The notes under the pieces: model-generated
What the model saw: only the letters and a program-made list of their open reading frames with translations
Told to the model about the DNA's origin: nothing
The model's database searches: none
Shown here: positions 51,141 to 59,847 of the stretch, piece after piece
Layout of the letters: every line of letters starts with the position of its first letter
How positions within the stretch are numbered: the first letter of the stretch is position 1
Program-made: the position numbers and the translations under genes
From: VFMC01 sp046331225
GTDB lineage: Bacteria; Actinomycetota; Acidimicrobiia; Acidimicrobiales; Ilumatobacteraceae
Direction of reading: 5' to 3'
Assembly (NCBI GenBank): GCA_046331225.1
Contig: JAXLRF010000003.1
Coordinates: forward strand, 1 to 64,000
DNA: 64,000 bases

Positions 51141-53876
51141 TCAGGCCGTGAACCAGCCCGAGGTGTCGATCACGAGGTGGCCACCGACCTGTGCGTACAC
51201 CGTGAGCCGGCCACCGGTGCCGACCCTGGCGACCGCCAGGTTCGGAGTGGGCTGTCCGGCGATGTCGACGTTGACGCTCGAGGTCGCCGATGCGGCGCTC
51301 GACGGCTGTCCGGTCGGGTACACCGAGACGTATCCGTCACGCAGTGATTCGGTGACGGTGACGTTGACCACCACCGCCGCGGCACCGCTCGCCGGCACGC
51401 CGCCCGCGCCCGCGACCGTCGCGTCGATCGACGACGCGATCGGCAACGTCGCCATCGGCGCGCCGACACCCGACCTGGTGTCGACGACGCGGGCGGGGGC
51501 GAGCGGCACGTACAGCCCGGCGTAGCCGCCGCGCGCCGTGGCATCGCCGTACCAACCCAGCACGTCGACCACCACGTGGGCGCCACGCTGGCTGAACACC
51601 GTGATCGACCCGTCGGCCCCGACGGGGACGATGGCCAGGTTGCTGACGGTGCCGTTGCGACGCTCGACGTTGAGGTTCGACGTCGCCGGGCGGGCGGTGC
51701 CGCTGGCGTATGCCGTCAGGTAGCCGGGGCCATCGGCCTCGGTGGCGGCGATGTTCACCACGACCGAGGAGGCGCCGGTGGCCGGCACGCCTCCCTGCCC
51801 CGCCACGGGCACCTTGACGGTCCCCTGCGGTGCGACCTTGGCAGCCGGCCGGGTGTCGATGAGCCGAGCCGGCGCGAGCGCGGTGTAGCGGCCGCTGGTC
51901 GAGGTGGGGGCGGCGTAGTAGCCGACCACGTCGACCACCAGATGCGTGCCGCGCTGGGTGAACGCCGACACCTTGCCGCCGGCTCCGAGCTTGACGACCA
52001 CGAGGTTCGCACGCGTCTGGTCGGCGACCAGGTTGTGGTTCGAGACCTCGGGTCGGGTGGTGCCGGTCGGGAAGAACGTCACGTACCCGTCGTCCGTCGC
52101 CTCGGTGCCGGTGGTGTTGAGCACCACGGCCGTGGCGTCCGCCGGCACGCCGGCCGTCCCGGTGATCTGCAGATCGGTCGTCGAGCCGGCTGCCGGCTTC
52201 AGGCCGTCCCGCGTGTCGAGCAGCCGCGTCGGCGAGACGGCGACGAACTGCGATGCGCCGGCCGGGAGCGACGGCAGGAACGCCAGGTCGAGCAGATCGA
52301 GCGTGCCGTCGCCGACGGCGCCGAGGAGCTCCGCCCGACCCGAGGCCAGGTGCAGCGCGTAGAGCCCAGTGGTGCCACCCACCTCGAGCGAGGCGACGGC
52401 CTCGCCGACCGGCGACACGTCGAAGCCGACCTCGCCGGAGCTCGTCACGACACCGAGTGACCCGCGCACGGTGGTGACGCCGCCGTTGGGCGAGGGTGTG
52501 CCGTCGGGGCCGCCGATGATCACCAGTTGCTCGGCCACGTCGTCGATGGCGTAGAGCGTCGTCGCGGTGCTCGTGGCGACCGACCGGTCGTACGCCACGG
52601 CGGACGGCACCGCAGGGGCGATGTCGGTGTCGGCGGCGGCGAGCGCCCCGTTGATCGGGTTGAGCCGGTAGCTGTCGCCGGCCGCGTTGGTGAGGCGGAT
52701 GCGATCGACCGTGGGGTTCACGTCGACCGACCACGTCGTCGCCCCCGTCGCGTCGACGGTGAACGGCGCGGCGCCGAGCGCTGTCGCTGCGCCCGTGGTG
52801 GGATCGATGCGGTACATGCGTCCGCTGGTGCCGGTGATCGTGACCCCGATGACTTCGCCGGTGGCGGGCCGCACGTCGAAGCCGACCAGCGTCTCGCCCG
52901 CGCCGAGGCCCGTCACGGCGCGGGTCGACACCGAACCCGGCGCCGACGCATCGAAGGTCACGAGCGTGTTGCCGGCGGCGAGGCCGAGCATCGCGCCGAG
53001 CGGCGGGCGTGGGAGGGCGATGTCGCGGATGGCCGTCGTGCCCGCGCCGACCGGCCCGACCAGCGTGGCGGCGCCGGTGGCGAGGTCGAGGGTGTAGAGA
53101 CCGGTGGTGCCGGCCACCGACATCGTGGCGAGGGCGTCACCCTGGGGGGCGATGTCGAACGCCACGGCGTCCGCGTCGGGATCGACGCCGAGGGCACCGA
53201 CGACCGAGGTGACGCCACCGTTCGGCGACGGCGTGCCGTCGACACCGCCGATGCGGCCGAGCGTGTTGGCGACGTCGTCGATCACGAACAGCGTCGTCGC
53301 GGTCGGGGCAGGTGCGACCGAGCGGTCGTACGCCACCGCGCTCGGCTTGGCCGGCGCGACGTTCGTGTCGGTCCCCGCCAGCGTGCCGTCGTTCGGATTG
53401 ACGCGGAAGCTGGCGCCGCTCGAGTGGACGAGGCGGATCCGGTCGACGGTCGGGTTGAAGTCGACCGACCAGGTACCGCCTGCGGGCAGGGTCGTGCTGA
53501 ACGGCGCAGCCCCGATGGCACGTGCGACGCCGTTGGAGGTGTCGACGACGTACAACCGGCCGGTCGTCCCGTCGACCGCCACGGCGATCAGCTGGCCGGT
53601 GGCCGGCCGGATGTCGAACCCGACGACCGCCTCGCCGGTCTGCAGCCCGGTGATCGGAGTGTCCTGCACCAGTGTGCCGGGGGCGGCGTCGTCGAAGGCG
53701 ACGAGCCGTTGATCGTTCGTGAGCCCGTAGATCGGACCGCCAGCCACGGCTGCGGCGACCGAGGGGACGCCGAGGGGAACGGCGGTGACGAGCGTGGAGC
53801 CGACGACAGCGGCGGCCAGGGCCGCCGTTCGGCAACGAGGACCGAGGGGTCCGGACGGGCGCGGGCGGTGGGGCAC
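51141..53876 (-). CDS. secreted protein: two DUF4394 domains plus three DTR-type repeats
   Basis: A 911-residue exported protein. GTG 53876 has GGAG six bases upstream and is followed by a signal peptide (AALAAAVVGSTLVTAVPLG). Two DUF4394 units (about 45-285 and 290-530) share phrases such as GFDIRPATGQLIAV, NPTVDRIRLV and AYDRSVA. Then three about 125-residue modules each begin with RLLDTRDG/RLIDTRPA/RVVDTRSG and end VVVDVVGYYA, VVVDVLGWYG or LVIDTSGWFT. These are common in actinobacterial surface proteins. No anchor motif or LPXTG is seen, so it is probably released or held by binding. Likely adhesive or glycan-binding; inference. Confidence 0.85.
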   Translation of the reverse strand: MPHRPRPSGPLGPRCRTAALAAAVVGSTLVTAVPLGVPSVAAAVAGGPIYGLTNDQRLVAFDDAAPGTLVQDTPITGLQTGEAVVGFDIRPATGQLIAVAVDGTTGRLYVVDTSNGVARAIGAAPFSTTLPAGGTWSVDFNPTVDRIRLVHSSGASFRVNPNDGTLAGTDTNVAPAKPSAVAYDRSVAPAPTATTLFVIDDVANTLGRIGGVDGTPSPNGGVTSVVGALGVDPDADAVAFDIAPQGDALATMSVAGTTGLYTLDLATGAATLVGPVGAGTTAIRDIALPRPPLGAMLGLAAGNTLVTFDASAPGSVSTRAVTGLGAGETLVGFDVRPATGEVIGVTITGTSGRMYRIDPTTGAATALGAAPFTVDATGATTWSVDVNPTVDRIRLTNAAGDSYRLNPINGALAAADTDIAPAVPSAVAYDRSVATSTATTLYAIDDVAEQLVIIGGPDGTPSPNGGVTTVRGSLGVVTSSGEVGFDVSPVGEAVASLEVGGTTGLYALHLASGRAELLGAVGDGTLDLLDLAFLPSLPAGASQFVAVSPTRLLDTRDGLKPAAGSTTDLQITGTAGVPADATAVVLNTTGTEATDDGYVTFFPTGTTRPEVSNHNLVADQTRANLVVVKLGAGGKVSAFTQRGTHLVVDVVGYYAAPTSTSGRYTALAPARLIDTRPAAKVAPQGTVKVPVAGQGGVPATGASSVVVNIAATEADGPGYLTAYASGTARPATSNLNVERRNGTVSNLAIVPVGADGSITVFSQRGAHVVVDVLGWYGDATARGGYAGLYVPLAPARVVDTRSGVGAPMATLPIASSIDATVAGAGGVPASGAAAVVVNVTVTESLRDGYVSVYPTGQPSSAASATSSVNVDIAGQPTPNLAVARVGTGGRLTVYAQVGGHLVIDTSGWFTA

Positions 53877-54015
53877 GTGTTCTCCGATCCGGGCGCAGCT
53901 GCGCCCTGGGTGCGTCGCGGGGTGACAGCCACGAAGTGGGGCTGTAGCCGGGATTCGGCACGAACACGACTGCGGATGGCGCCCGAACGGGTGAACCGGG
54001 AGTGGTGCACCCTCG

Positions 54016-54063
54016 CTCCGCCGCCACGGGTGAACCGAGCAGGGCAGACCGGTGGCGGCGGAG
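54016..54063. repeat. 12-bp inverted repeat upstream of the DUF4394 gene
   Basis: CTCCGCCGCCAC pairs with GTGGCGGCGGAG around 24 bases. It lies in the 272-base gap between the TetR stop and the DUF4394 gene. I found no riboswitch consensus there. It may end tetR transcripts or structure a long leader. Confidence 0.55.
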
Positions 54064-54090
54064 TGACCGAGGTGCCTCACTCGATCGGAG

Positions 54091-54107
54091 GGAGACCTGC
54101 GGTCTCC
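54091..54107. terminator. 7-bp hairpin 42 bases past the TetR stop
   Basis: GGAGACC and GGTCTCC pair around TGC. Together with the 12-bp inverted repeat it may terminate transcription from tetR. No T-run. Confidence 0.35.
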
Positions 54108-54148
54108 GAGAACTCAGGTCGTCCGGCGAAGCCTTCGAGTTCCAGGCG

Positions 54149-54793
54149 TCAGCGGGCTGCGGTGCGGGAGTGCAGGAGGGCGGCGGTTTCGTCGGACACC
54201 TCGGCGGCGAGCAGCGCGGCCACCAGATCGATCAGGTGGCTCACGAACAGTTGGTCGTCACGCCGTGGCGCAGCGGCGGCGCGACGGGCCAACTCGGTCG
54301 CGCTCACGCGCATCGCCGTGAACCGGTGGTGCAACCGCCGCACCGCGACGTCCGACAACAACGGACCGACCATCGATCGCCACCGGTGGATGCTGTCGCG
54401 GCGCTCGTCCCCGCCGCTGAAGCTCGCCTCGGGGCGGTTGAGCACCTCGGCGTGGATCCGCAGGTAGGCACGCCCGCCGTCGGGATCGCTCAGCTTCGCG
54501 GCCGACGGCCGCACCAGCGCAGCCGCCAACGCACGCAGATCGTCGCGCCCCTCGGCGACGTACTCGTCGAGCAGCCGGTGACGAGCGTCGTCGACCGCAG
54601 GTGAGTGCTTGGCCAGAACGGCCTTCACCAGCCCGGCGCGGTCGCGGAAGTGGTACTGCAGCGCCGTCGTGTTGCCCACACCGGCCGCGGTGTTCACCTC
54701 GCGCAGCGACACGCCCTCGATGCCTCGCTCGGCGAACAGCCGCTCGGCGGCGGTGATCAACCGCTGCTTCGTCACCTCCGGGTTCGGCGCCAC
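54149..54793 (-). CDS. TetR-family transcriptional regulator
   Basis: A 214-residue TetR protein. The N-terminal helix-turn-helix is KQRLITAAERLFAERGIEGVSLREVNTAAG then TTALQYHFRDRAGLVKAVL at about 10-60. The C-terminal ligand domain is all-helical. It is divergent from an acyl-CoA dehydrogenase with a 16-base palindrome between, so local and self-regulation is likely, with an acyl-CoA or related ligand as a guess. The GTG start at 54793 has TAGCGT six bases upstream on the minus strand. Confidence 0.9.
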   Translation of the reverse strand: MAPNPEVTKQRLITAAERLFAERGIEGVSLREVNTAAGVGNTTALQYHFRDRAGLVKAVLAKHSPAVDDARHRLLDEYVAEGRDDLRALAAALVRPSAAKLSDPDGGRAYLRIHAEVLNRPEASFSGGDERRDSIHRWRSMVGPLLSDVAVRRLHHRFTAMRVSATELARRAAAAPRRDDQLFVSHLIDLVAALLAAEVSDETAALLHSRTAAR

Positions 54794-54799
54794 GAGACG

Positions 54800-54811
54800 A
54801 CGCTATATGAT
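54800..54811. promoter_or_regulatory. divergent -10 hexamers TAGCGT (minus) and TATGAT (plus)
   Basis: TAGCGT (54805-54800) is six bases from the TetR GTG. TATGAT (54806-54811), the best -10 in the window, points to the acyl-CoA dehydrogenase and would start its RNA near 54818, giving a leader of about 38 bases with a GGGGGAA ribosome site. The hexamers abut. Confidence 0.55.
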
Positions 54812-54831
54812 TTCATGCGTTCGCTTGATAT
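54810..54831. promoter_or_regulatory. candidate TetR operator TCATGCGTTCGCTTGA
   Basis: The core 54813-54828 fits the perfect inverted pattern TCA-N-GCG-NN-CGC-N-TGA, with further paired AT bases outside. It covers the start region of the acyl-CoA dehydrogenase promoter and the upstream half of the tetR promoter, the expected place for a repressor of both. Confidence 0.6.
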
Positions 54832-54855
54832 CGACATCACCTTGGGGGAAACGAC

Positions 54856-56097
54856 ATGGCCATCGACTTCACGCTCGCACCCGAACACGAGGACATCCGC
54901 AACCGGGTCCGCACGTTCGTCGACGAGACGATCAAGCCCGCCGTCGACAAGTTCGGCCATCGAGAGGAGATGACCGGCGACGACCGCCGTGAGTACATCA
55001 CCACCCTCATCGGGCTGCGCAAGCAGGCGGTCAAGGAGGGGCTGTGGCTCCCCCACATGCCGAAGGAGTGGGGCGGCATGGGCCTCGGCCACGTGGCCCT
55101 CGCGATGGTGCAGGCCGAGGCCGCCAAGACCCGCGTGGGGCCGTGGGTGCTCAACTGTCAGGCGCCCGACGAGGGCAACATGCACACCCTGTTGCACTGG
55201 GCCACGGACGAGCAGAAGCAGAAGTACCTGAAGCCGCTCTGCGACGGCGTCGGCTCGTCGTGCTTCGCGATGACCGAGCCCGAGGTGGCCGGCAGCGACC
55301 CGACGCTGATCAAGACCCACGCCATCAAGGACGGCGACGAGTGGGTGATCAACGGGCACAAGTGGTTCATCAGCGGCGCCAATCGCGCCCAGTTCGCGAT
55401 CCTCATCGCCCGCACCGAGATGGACGTGCCCGAGGGCTCACGCGGTGCCAACACCGCGTTCATCATCGACCTGCCGACCGAGGGCTGGAACAACGTCCGC
55501 GAGGTCGAGACCATGCACGGCCCCGGCGGCCACAGCGAGATCGTCATCACCGACCTGCGCGTGCACGACAGCCAGATCCTCGGCGGCCGCGGCAACGGCC
55601 ACCGCCTCGGCCAGTACCGGCTCGGCCCGGCCCGCCTGGCGCACTGCATGCGCTGGATCGCCCAGGCCGAGACCGCGCTCGACCTCATGGTCGGCCGGTC
55701 GCTCGAGCGCTACAGCCACGGCAGCATCCTCGCCGAGAAGCAGGGCATCCAGTGGTTGATCGCCGACTCGGCGATGGAGCTCTACCAGTGCAAGCTGATG
55801 GTGTTGCACGCCGCCTACAAGATCGACCGCGGCGACGACTTCCGCACCGAGGTGAGCATGGCCAAGCACTTCGTGGCCAACAGCCTCAACCGGATCATCG
55901 ACCGCGCCATCCAGGTGCACGGTGCGCTCGGCTACTCCACCGACACCCCGTTGGCCAACATGTTCCAGCACGCGCGCTGGGCTCGCTTCGCGGACGGCGC
56001 CGACGAGATCCACCAGATGCGCATCGCCGAGAACACGATCAAGGCCTACACCTCGTTCGGCAGCACCCGCACCGCCACGGGCGACCTCCCCGTCTGA
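54856..56097 (+). CDS. acyl-CoA dehydrogenase family protein (ACAD10/11-like)
   Basis: A 413-residue flavoprotein that oxidises acyl-CoA to enoyl-CoA. CFAMTEPEVAGSDPT near 137-151 is the first ACAD signature, WFISGANRAQFAIL the FAD-adjacent strand, and VHGALGYSTDTPLANMFQHAR with DGADEIHQMRIAE near 353-395 the second. The GLWLPHMPKEWGGMGLG and RWIAQAETALDLMVGRSLERY segments match the ACAD10/11 group. GGGGGAA lies seven bases before ATG 54856. Control by the divergent TetR gene is probable. Confidence 0.93.
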   Translation: MAIDFTLAPEHEDIRNRVRTFVDETIKPAVDKFGHREEMTGDDRREYITTLIGLRKQAVKEGLWLPHMPKEWGGMGLGHVALAMVQAEAAKTRVGPWVLNCQAPDEGNMHTLLHWATDEQKQKYLKPLCDGVGSSCFAMTEPEVAGSDPTLIKTHAIKDGDEWVINGHKWFISGANRAQFAILIARTEMDVPEGSRGANTAFIIDLPTEGWNNVREVETMHGPGGHSEIVITDLRVHDSQILGGRGNGHRLGQYRLGPARLAHCMRWIAQAETALDLMVGRSLERYSHGSILAEKQGIQWLIADSAMELYQCKLMVLHAAYKIDRGDDFRTEVSMAKHFVANSLNRIIDRAIQVHGALGYSTDTPLANMFQHARWARFADGADEIHQMRIAENTIKAYTSFGSTRTATGDLPV

Positions 56098-56107
56098 CCC
56101 GGCCTGC

Positions 56108-56146
56108 GCGGGACGGATGTGCCCGGCTCGGGCGTGTCCGTCCCGC
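56108..56146. terminator. 18-bp hairpin between convergent genes
   Basis: Arms 56108-56125 and 56129-56146 pair over 18 positions with three G-T wobbles and a three-base loop. It sits exactly in the 56-base gap between the acyl-CoA dehydrogenase and dppF-like stops. No T-run; a two-way terminator is likely from position and strength. Confidence 0.6.
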
Positions 56147-56153
56147 CAGGGGC

Positions 56154-56951
56154 TCACACACGGGCGCTGCGGCGCTGCGGGCGCCAGCCCGGCGCGGGCA
56201 CGCTCGAACGCAGCAGTTGCGTGTACTCGTGCTGCGGCGCGTCGAGCACCTCGCGCGTGCGTCCCCGCTCGACCACCTGGCCGCGGTGCATCACGATCAC
56301 GTCGTCGGTGATCTGGCGCACGACGGCGAGATCGTGGCTGATCAGCAGGTAGCTCACGCCCGTGCGGGCACGCACGTCGGCCAGCAGGTTGAGCACCTGC
56401 GCCTGGATCGAGACGTCGAGCGCAGCGACCGATTCGTCGAGGATCAGCAGACGAGGCTCGGCGGCCAGCGCACGTGCGATCGCCACTCGCTGACGCTGAC
56501 CGCCGGACAGCGCGCGCGGCAGCGCGGACAACTGGCGCTGGTCGAGGCCCACCACCTCGCCGAGCTCACGCACACGTCGGGCGCGCTCGTCCTTCGTGCC
56601 ACCCCGGTGCAGCGCGAGCACCTCGTCGATCGCGGCCTCGCCGCTCTGGCGCGGGTCGAGACTGCTGTACGGGTCCTGGAAGACGATCTGCACCTCGCTC
56701 CCCCGGCGGCGACGCTCGCGCGCACCACGCGCCGGGTTCGAGCGGTCGTGGCCGCAGGCGGTGATCGTGCCCGACGTGGGCGCGAGCAGCCCGACGATCA
56801 TCTTCGCGATGGTGGTCTTGCCCGAACCGCTCTCGCCCACGATCGCGAGCGAGCCGCCCGGAGCGATGTCGAACGACACGTCGTCGACCGCGACGTTGGG
56901 TCCGAACTCCTTGCGCAACGAGCGCACCTCGAGCAGCGCCCCGTCAGCCAC
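56154..56951 (-). CDS. oligopeptide ABC importer, ATPase 2 (DppF/OppF-like)
   Basis: A 265-residue ABC ATPase. Walker A GESGSGKTTIAKM is near 38, Q-loop IVFQDPYSSLDP, signature ALSGGQRQRVAIARAL, Walker B LLILDESVAALD and H-loop LISHDLAVV. The PYSSLDPR phrase is typical of the DppF subunit. The GTG start follows GGAGGTG and overlaps the previous gene by eight bases. It is the last gene of the importer operon and pairs with the DppD-like ATPase. The usual C-terminal zinc/Cys oligopeptide extension is absent, as in many DppF proteins. Confidence 0.9.
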   Translation of the reverse strand: MADGALLEVRSLRKEFGPNVAVDDVSFDIAPGGSLAIVGESGSGKTTIAKMIVGLLAPTSGTITACGHDRSNPARGARERRRRGSEVQIVFQDPYSSLDPRQSGEAAIDEVLALHRGGTKDERARRVRELGEVVGLDQRQLSALPRALSGGQRQRVAIARALAAEPRLLILDESVAALDVSIQAQVLNLLADVRARTGVSYLLISHDLAVVRQITDDVIVMHRGQVVERGRTREVLDAPQHEYTQLLRSSVPAPGWRPQRRSARV

Positions 56952-57978
56952 CGGACACCTCCGCCTCGATCGTCGTGTGCAGCCGGCCGCGCAGCTCGAC
57001 CGCGTGCACGCACCGCACCAGGCCGCCGTCGAGCGCGACGAGCTCGGGCCGATCCACCCGGCACGCCTCGTCGGTGTGGGCGCAGCGGTCGTTGAACGCG
57101 CATCCGGCAGGCGCCTCGTAGGCCGAGCGGGGACGACCCGGGATCGCCGACAACCGGATGACGTCACCATCGATGTGCGGGCGAGCACCGACCAGGCCCG
57201 CCGTGTACGGGTGCAGCGGGTCGTCGTGCAGCAGCGACGAGGCGCGTTGCTCGACGAGTTGACCGGCGTACATCACGGCGGTGCGGTCGCAGACCGCGCT
57301 CGCGAGCTCGAGGTCGTGGGTGATGAACAGCATCGCCATCCCGCGGTCGCGGCGCAGGTCGTCGAGGATCGCCATCACGTCGGCCTGGGTGGTGACGTCG
57401 AGCGCCGTGGTGGGCTCGTCGGCCAGCAGCAGCCGCGGTTCGGTGAGCAACGCCGTCGCGATCATCACGCGTTGCAGCAGGCCGCCCGACAGCTCGTGCG
57501 GGAACTGCTCGAGACGGCGGGGACCGTCGTGGATGCCGACCTCGGCCAGGAGCGCCGAAGCCCGCGATGCCGCATCGGCACGCGACACGCCGTGGTTCGT
57601 GCGCAACGCCTCGGTCATGAAGTCGCCGATGCGACGCACCGGGTTGATGTGCGCACGCGGGTCCTGGAACACCATCGCGACCTCGGCGCGATAGCTGCGC
57701 ATCGCCGTGCCCTTCAGGGACGCCACTGCGTTGCCGGCGTAGGTGATGGTGCCGCTCGTGTCGGCACCGGGCGGGAGCAGCCGTGCGATCGCACGCGCCG
57801 TCATGGATTTGCCCGAGCCCGACTCGCCCACCAGTCCGAGGGCCTCGCCGGGCGAGATCGAGAACGACACGTCGTGCAAGACGGTGCGCTGCTCACCCCC
57901 GACCGGGAGTCGCACCGACAGCCCGTCGAGCCGCAGCAGCGCGTCGGACGAGCCGGTGGTGACGGCGTTCGCGCTCAT
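56944..57978 (-). CDS. oligopeptide ABC importer, ATPase 1 (DppD/OppD-like)
   Basis: A 344-residue ABC ATPase with Walker A GESGSGKSMTARA near 50, Q-loop MVFQDPRAHINPV, signature ELSGGLLQRVMIATAL and Walker B LLLADEPTTALD. The C-terminal oligopeptide extension holds the cysteine cluster AGCAFNDRCAHTDEAC...CVHAVEL near 290-335, which in DppD/OppD binds an iron-sulfur cluster. The AHINPV Q-loop and ELSGGLLQ signature depart from the usual SLNP and LSGGMRQR. ATG 57978 overlaps the permease stop (ATGA). Confidence 0.9.
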   Translation of the reverse strand: MSANAVTTGSSDALLRLDGLSVRLPVGGEQRTVLHDVSFSISPGEALGLVGESGSGKSMTARAIARLLPPGADTSGTITYAGNAVASLKGTAMRSYRAEVAMVFQDPRAHINPVRRIGDFMTEALRTNHGVSRADAASRASALLAEVGIHDGPRRLEQFPHELSGGLLQRVMIATALLTEPRLLLADEPTTALDVTTQADVMAILDDLRRDRGMAMLFITHDLELASAVCDRTAVMYAGQLVEQRASSLLHDDPLHPYTAGLVGARPHIDGDVIRLSAIPGRPRSAYEAPAGCAFNDRCAHTDEACRVDRPELVALDGGLVRCVHAVELRGRLHTTIEAEVSGG

Positions 57979-58862
57979 CGGGTCACCAGGTTCGAACGAT
58001 CGGTGAGCCGCTCGCCGAGCAGGTTCACGGCGATGACGACGGCGACGATGCACAGCCCCGCCGACAGCGACTCCATCGGGTACCCCTGCAGCACGCCGCT
58101 CTGCCCTGTCGACACCATCACGCCCCAGTCGGCCTGAGGCACCTGCACGCCGAGCCCCAGGAACGAGATCGCTGCCAGGTCGACCATCGCGTAACCGAAC
58201 AGGATCGCCCCCTGGGCGACGATCAACGGCACCAGGTTGCGGGCCAGGTGACGCACGCAGATCGCCCAGGCGCGCAGGCCCTGCACCTCGAGCGCCGCCA
58301 CGTAGTCGCGCGATCGCTCGCGCAGCGCCGCACTGCGCAGCACGCGAGCGATGTACGGCGTGTACGCGATCGCCAGTGCGATCGACGCCGCCTTCAGCCC
58401 GGGCTCGATCACCACGCTCGCCAGGATCGCCAGCACGATCGCCGGGAAGGCGAACAGCACGTCGAGCACCGCCGACACGATCGTGTCGAACTTGCCGCCC
58501 TTCCAGGCCGAGGCGATCGCGATCGCGGTGCCGAGCAGCATCGAGATGACCACGACGGCGAGAGGCCCGAGCAGCGAGGTGCGCGCCCCGGCGAGGATGC
58601 GCGACATCAGGTCTCGACCCTGCGAGTCGAACCCCAGGTAGTGGTCCTGATAGCGGCCGACGAATGCGAACTTCAGGTTGGTGAGGTCGGGGTCGTACGG
58701 CGCCAACGATCGGCCGACCAGCGCGACGAGGGCGGCGATCAGCAGCACCAGCGCGCTGAGGTGCCCGATCACGCCGGTGCCGCGCAGCCCGGGCAGCCCG
58801 CGACGATCGCGGCGCTTCGTCGGCGCGGCGGCACCCGACGCGGGGAGTTCCACGACGCTCAT
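57975..58862 (-). CDS. oligopeptide ABC importer, permease 2 (DppC/OppC-like)
   Basis: A 295-residue inner-membrane permease with six helices. The N-terminal cytoplasmic tail (SVVELPASGAAAPTKRRDRRG) leads to TM1. The OppC_N-type YDPDLTNLKFAF...HYLGFDSQGRDLMSRIL region is complete, and the coupling (EAA) loop reads RDYVAALEVQGLRAWAICVRHLARN near 200-224. It forms a channel with the DppB-like permease. ATG 58862 overlaps that gene's stop by four bases. Confidence 0.92.
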   Translation of the reverse strand: MSVVELPASGAAAPTKRRDRRGLPGLRGTGVIGHLSALVLLIAALVALVGRSLAPYDPDLTNLKFAFVGRYQDHYLGFDSQGRDLMSRILAGARTSLLGPLAVVVISMLLGTAIAIASAWKGGKFDTIVSAVLDVLFAFPAIVLAILASVVIEPGLKAASIALAIAYTPYIARVLRSAALRERSRDYVAALEVQGLRAWAICVRHLARNLVPLIVAQGAILFGYAMVDLAAISFLGLGVQVPQADWGVMVSTGQSGVLQGYPMESLSAGLCIVAVVIAVNLLGERLTDRSNLVTR

Positions 58863-59812
58863 GTGGCCGAGGTCCCGAGCGACACGCGCGGGTCGAGCAG
58901 CGCGTAGAGGAAGTCGACGATCGCGTTGGTGACCACGAACACCGCGACGATCACCAACGAGATGCCCTGCACGACGGCGACGTCTTTCGACAGCGCCGCC
59001 TGGATCAGGTACGAGCCGATGCCGTTGAGCGTGAACGCCCGCTCGACGATCGCCGATGCGGCGAACAGCGAGGCGACGGTGATGCCGACGATCGTGGTGA
59101 TCGGGATCGCTGCGTTGCGCACCACGTGCCGCCGCACGATCAGCCGGTACGGGATGCCGCGGCTGATCGCGGTCTGCACGTGTTCCCGTGACAGCTCTTC
59201 TCGCACCGACGCACGCGTGATGCGAGCGACGAGCGCGATCGACGAGAACGCCAAGGCCACGGCCGGCAGGGTGAGGTGCTTCACCTGGTCGAAGAAGCCG
59301 TGCCCACCACCGAGCGCAGGGAACCAGCCGAGGTTCACGGCGAACACCGACAGCAGGATGATCGATGCGACGAACGACGGGATCGCCGCGCTGAGCGTGC
59401 TGATCACGATGACGACGTTGTCGACGATGCCCCGCTTGAGACCGCCGAGCAGGCCGAGGCCGATGCCCACCACGACGATGATCGTCGACGAGTAGAGCAC
59501 GAGCTGCACGGTGGTGCCCACGCGCTGGCGGATGAGCGTCGACACGTCCTGGCGCAGCTGGATCGACACGCCGAGGTCGCCGGTGAACGCGCTGCCCAAC
59601 CAGCGCACGTAGCGGACGAGGAACGGGTCGTTCAGGTGATACCGCTCCTCGAGGACGGCGATCGCCTGCGGGGTGGGCGTGCGCCCACCGGTGAGGGCGG
59701 CGATCGGATTGCCGGGCGCCAGGTACATGGCCGAGTAGATCGCGAAGCTCGCGACGAACAGGGTCAGGATCAGCATGATCAGCCGACGGAGCACGAACCT
59801 CAGCACGTGCAC
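58859..59812 (-). CDS. oligopeptide ABC importer, permease 1 (DppB/OppB-like)
   Basis: A 317-residue permease. TM1 (RRLIMLILTLFVASFAIYSAMY) and the LAPGNPIAAL motif are typical of OppB. External YHLNDPFLVRYVRWLGSAFTGDLG follows, then five more helices with the coupling loop REELSREHVQTAISRGIPYRLIVRRHVVRNA near 202-232 and a family end (VDFLYALLDPRVS). The start is GTG 59812 (a second GTG two codons on). It lies 35 bases after the binding protein stop and overlaps the DppC-like gene. Confidence 0.92.
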   Translation of the reverse strand: MHVLRFVLRRLIMLILTLFVASFAIYSAMYLAPGNPIAALTGGRTPTPQAIAVLEERYHLNDPFLVRYVRWLGSAFTGDLGVSIQLRQDVSTLIRQRVGTTVQLVLYSSTIIVVVGIGLGLLGGLKRGIVDNVVIVISTLSAAIPSFVASIILLSVFAVNLGWFPALGGGHGFFDQVKHLTLPAVALAFSSIALVARITRASVREELSREHVQTAISRGIPYRLIVRRHVVRNAAIPITTIVGITVASLFAASAIVERAFTLNGIGSYLIQAALSKDVAVVQGISLVIVAVFVVTNAIVDFLYALLDPRVSLGTSAT

Positions 59813-59847
59813 CCCCGGCGTCCGGCAATCCGAGCCACGTCAGCGCC

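Noticed and set aside
53877..54148. Riboswitch such as c-di-AMP (ydaO) before the large secreted protein
   Set aside because: The gap has inverted repeats, but I could not find the conserved ydaO or cobalamin words on the gene strand.
57975..58020. GGTTCGA-containing stretch resembling a tRNA T-arm
   Set aside because: It encodes the conserved C-terminus of the DppC-like permease and has no acceptor or anticodon stems around it. No other tRNA candidate was seen.
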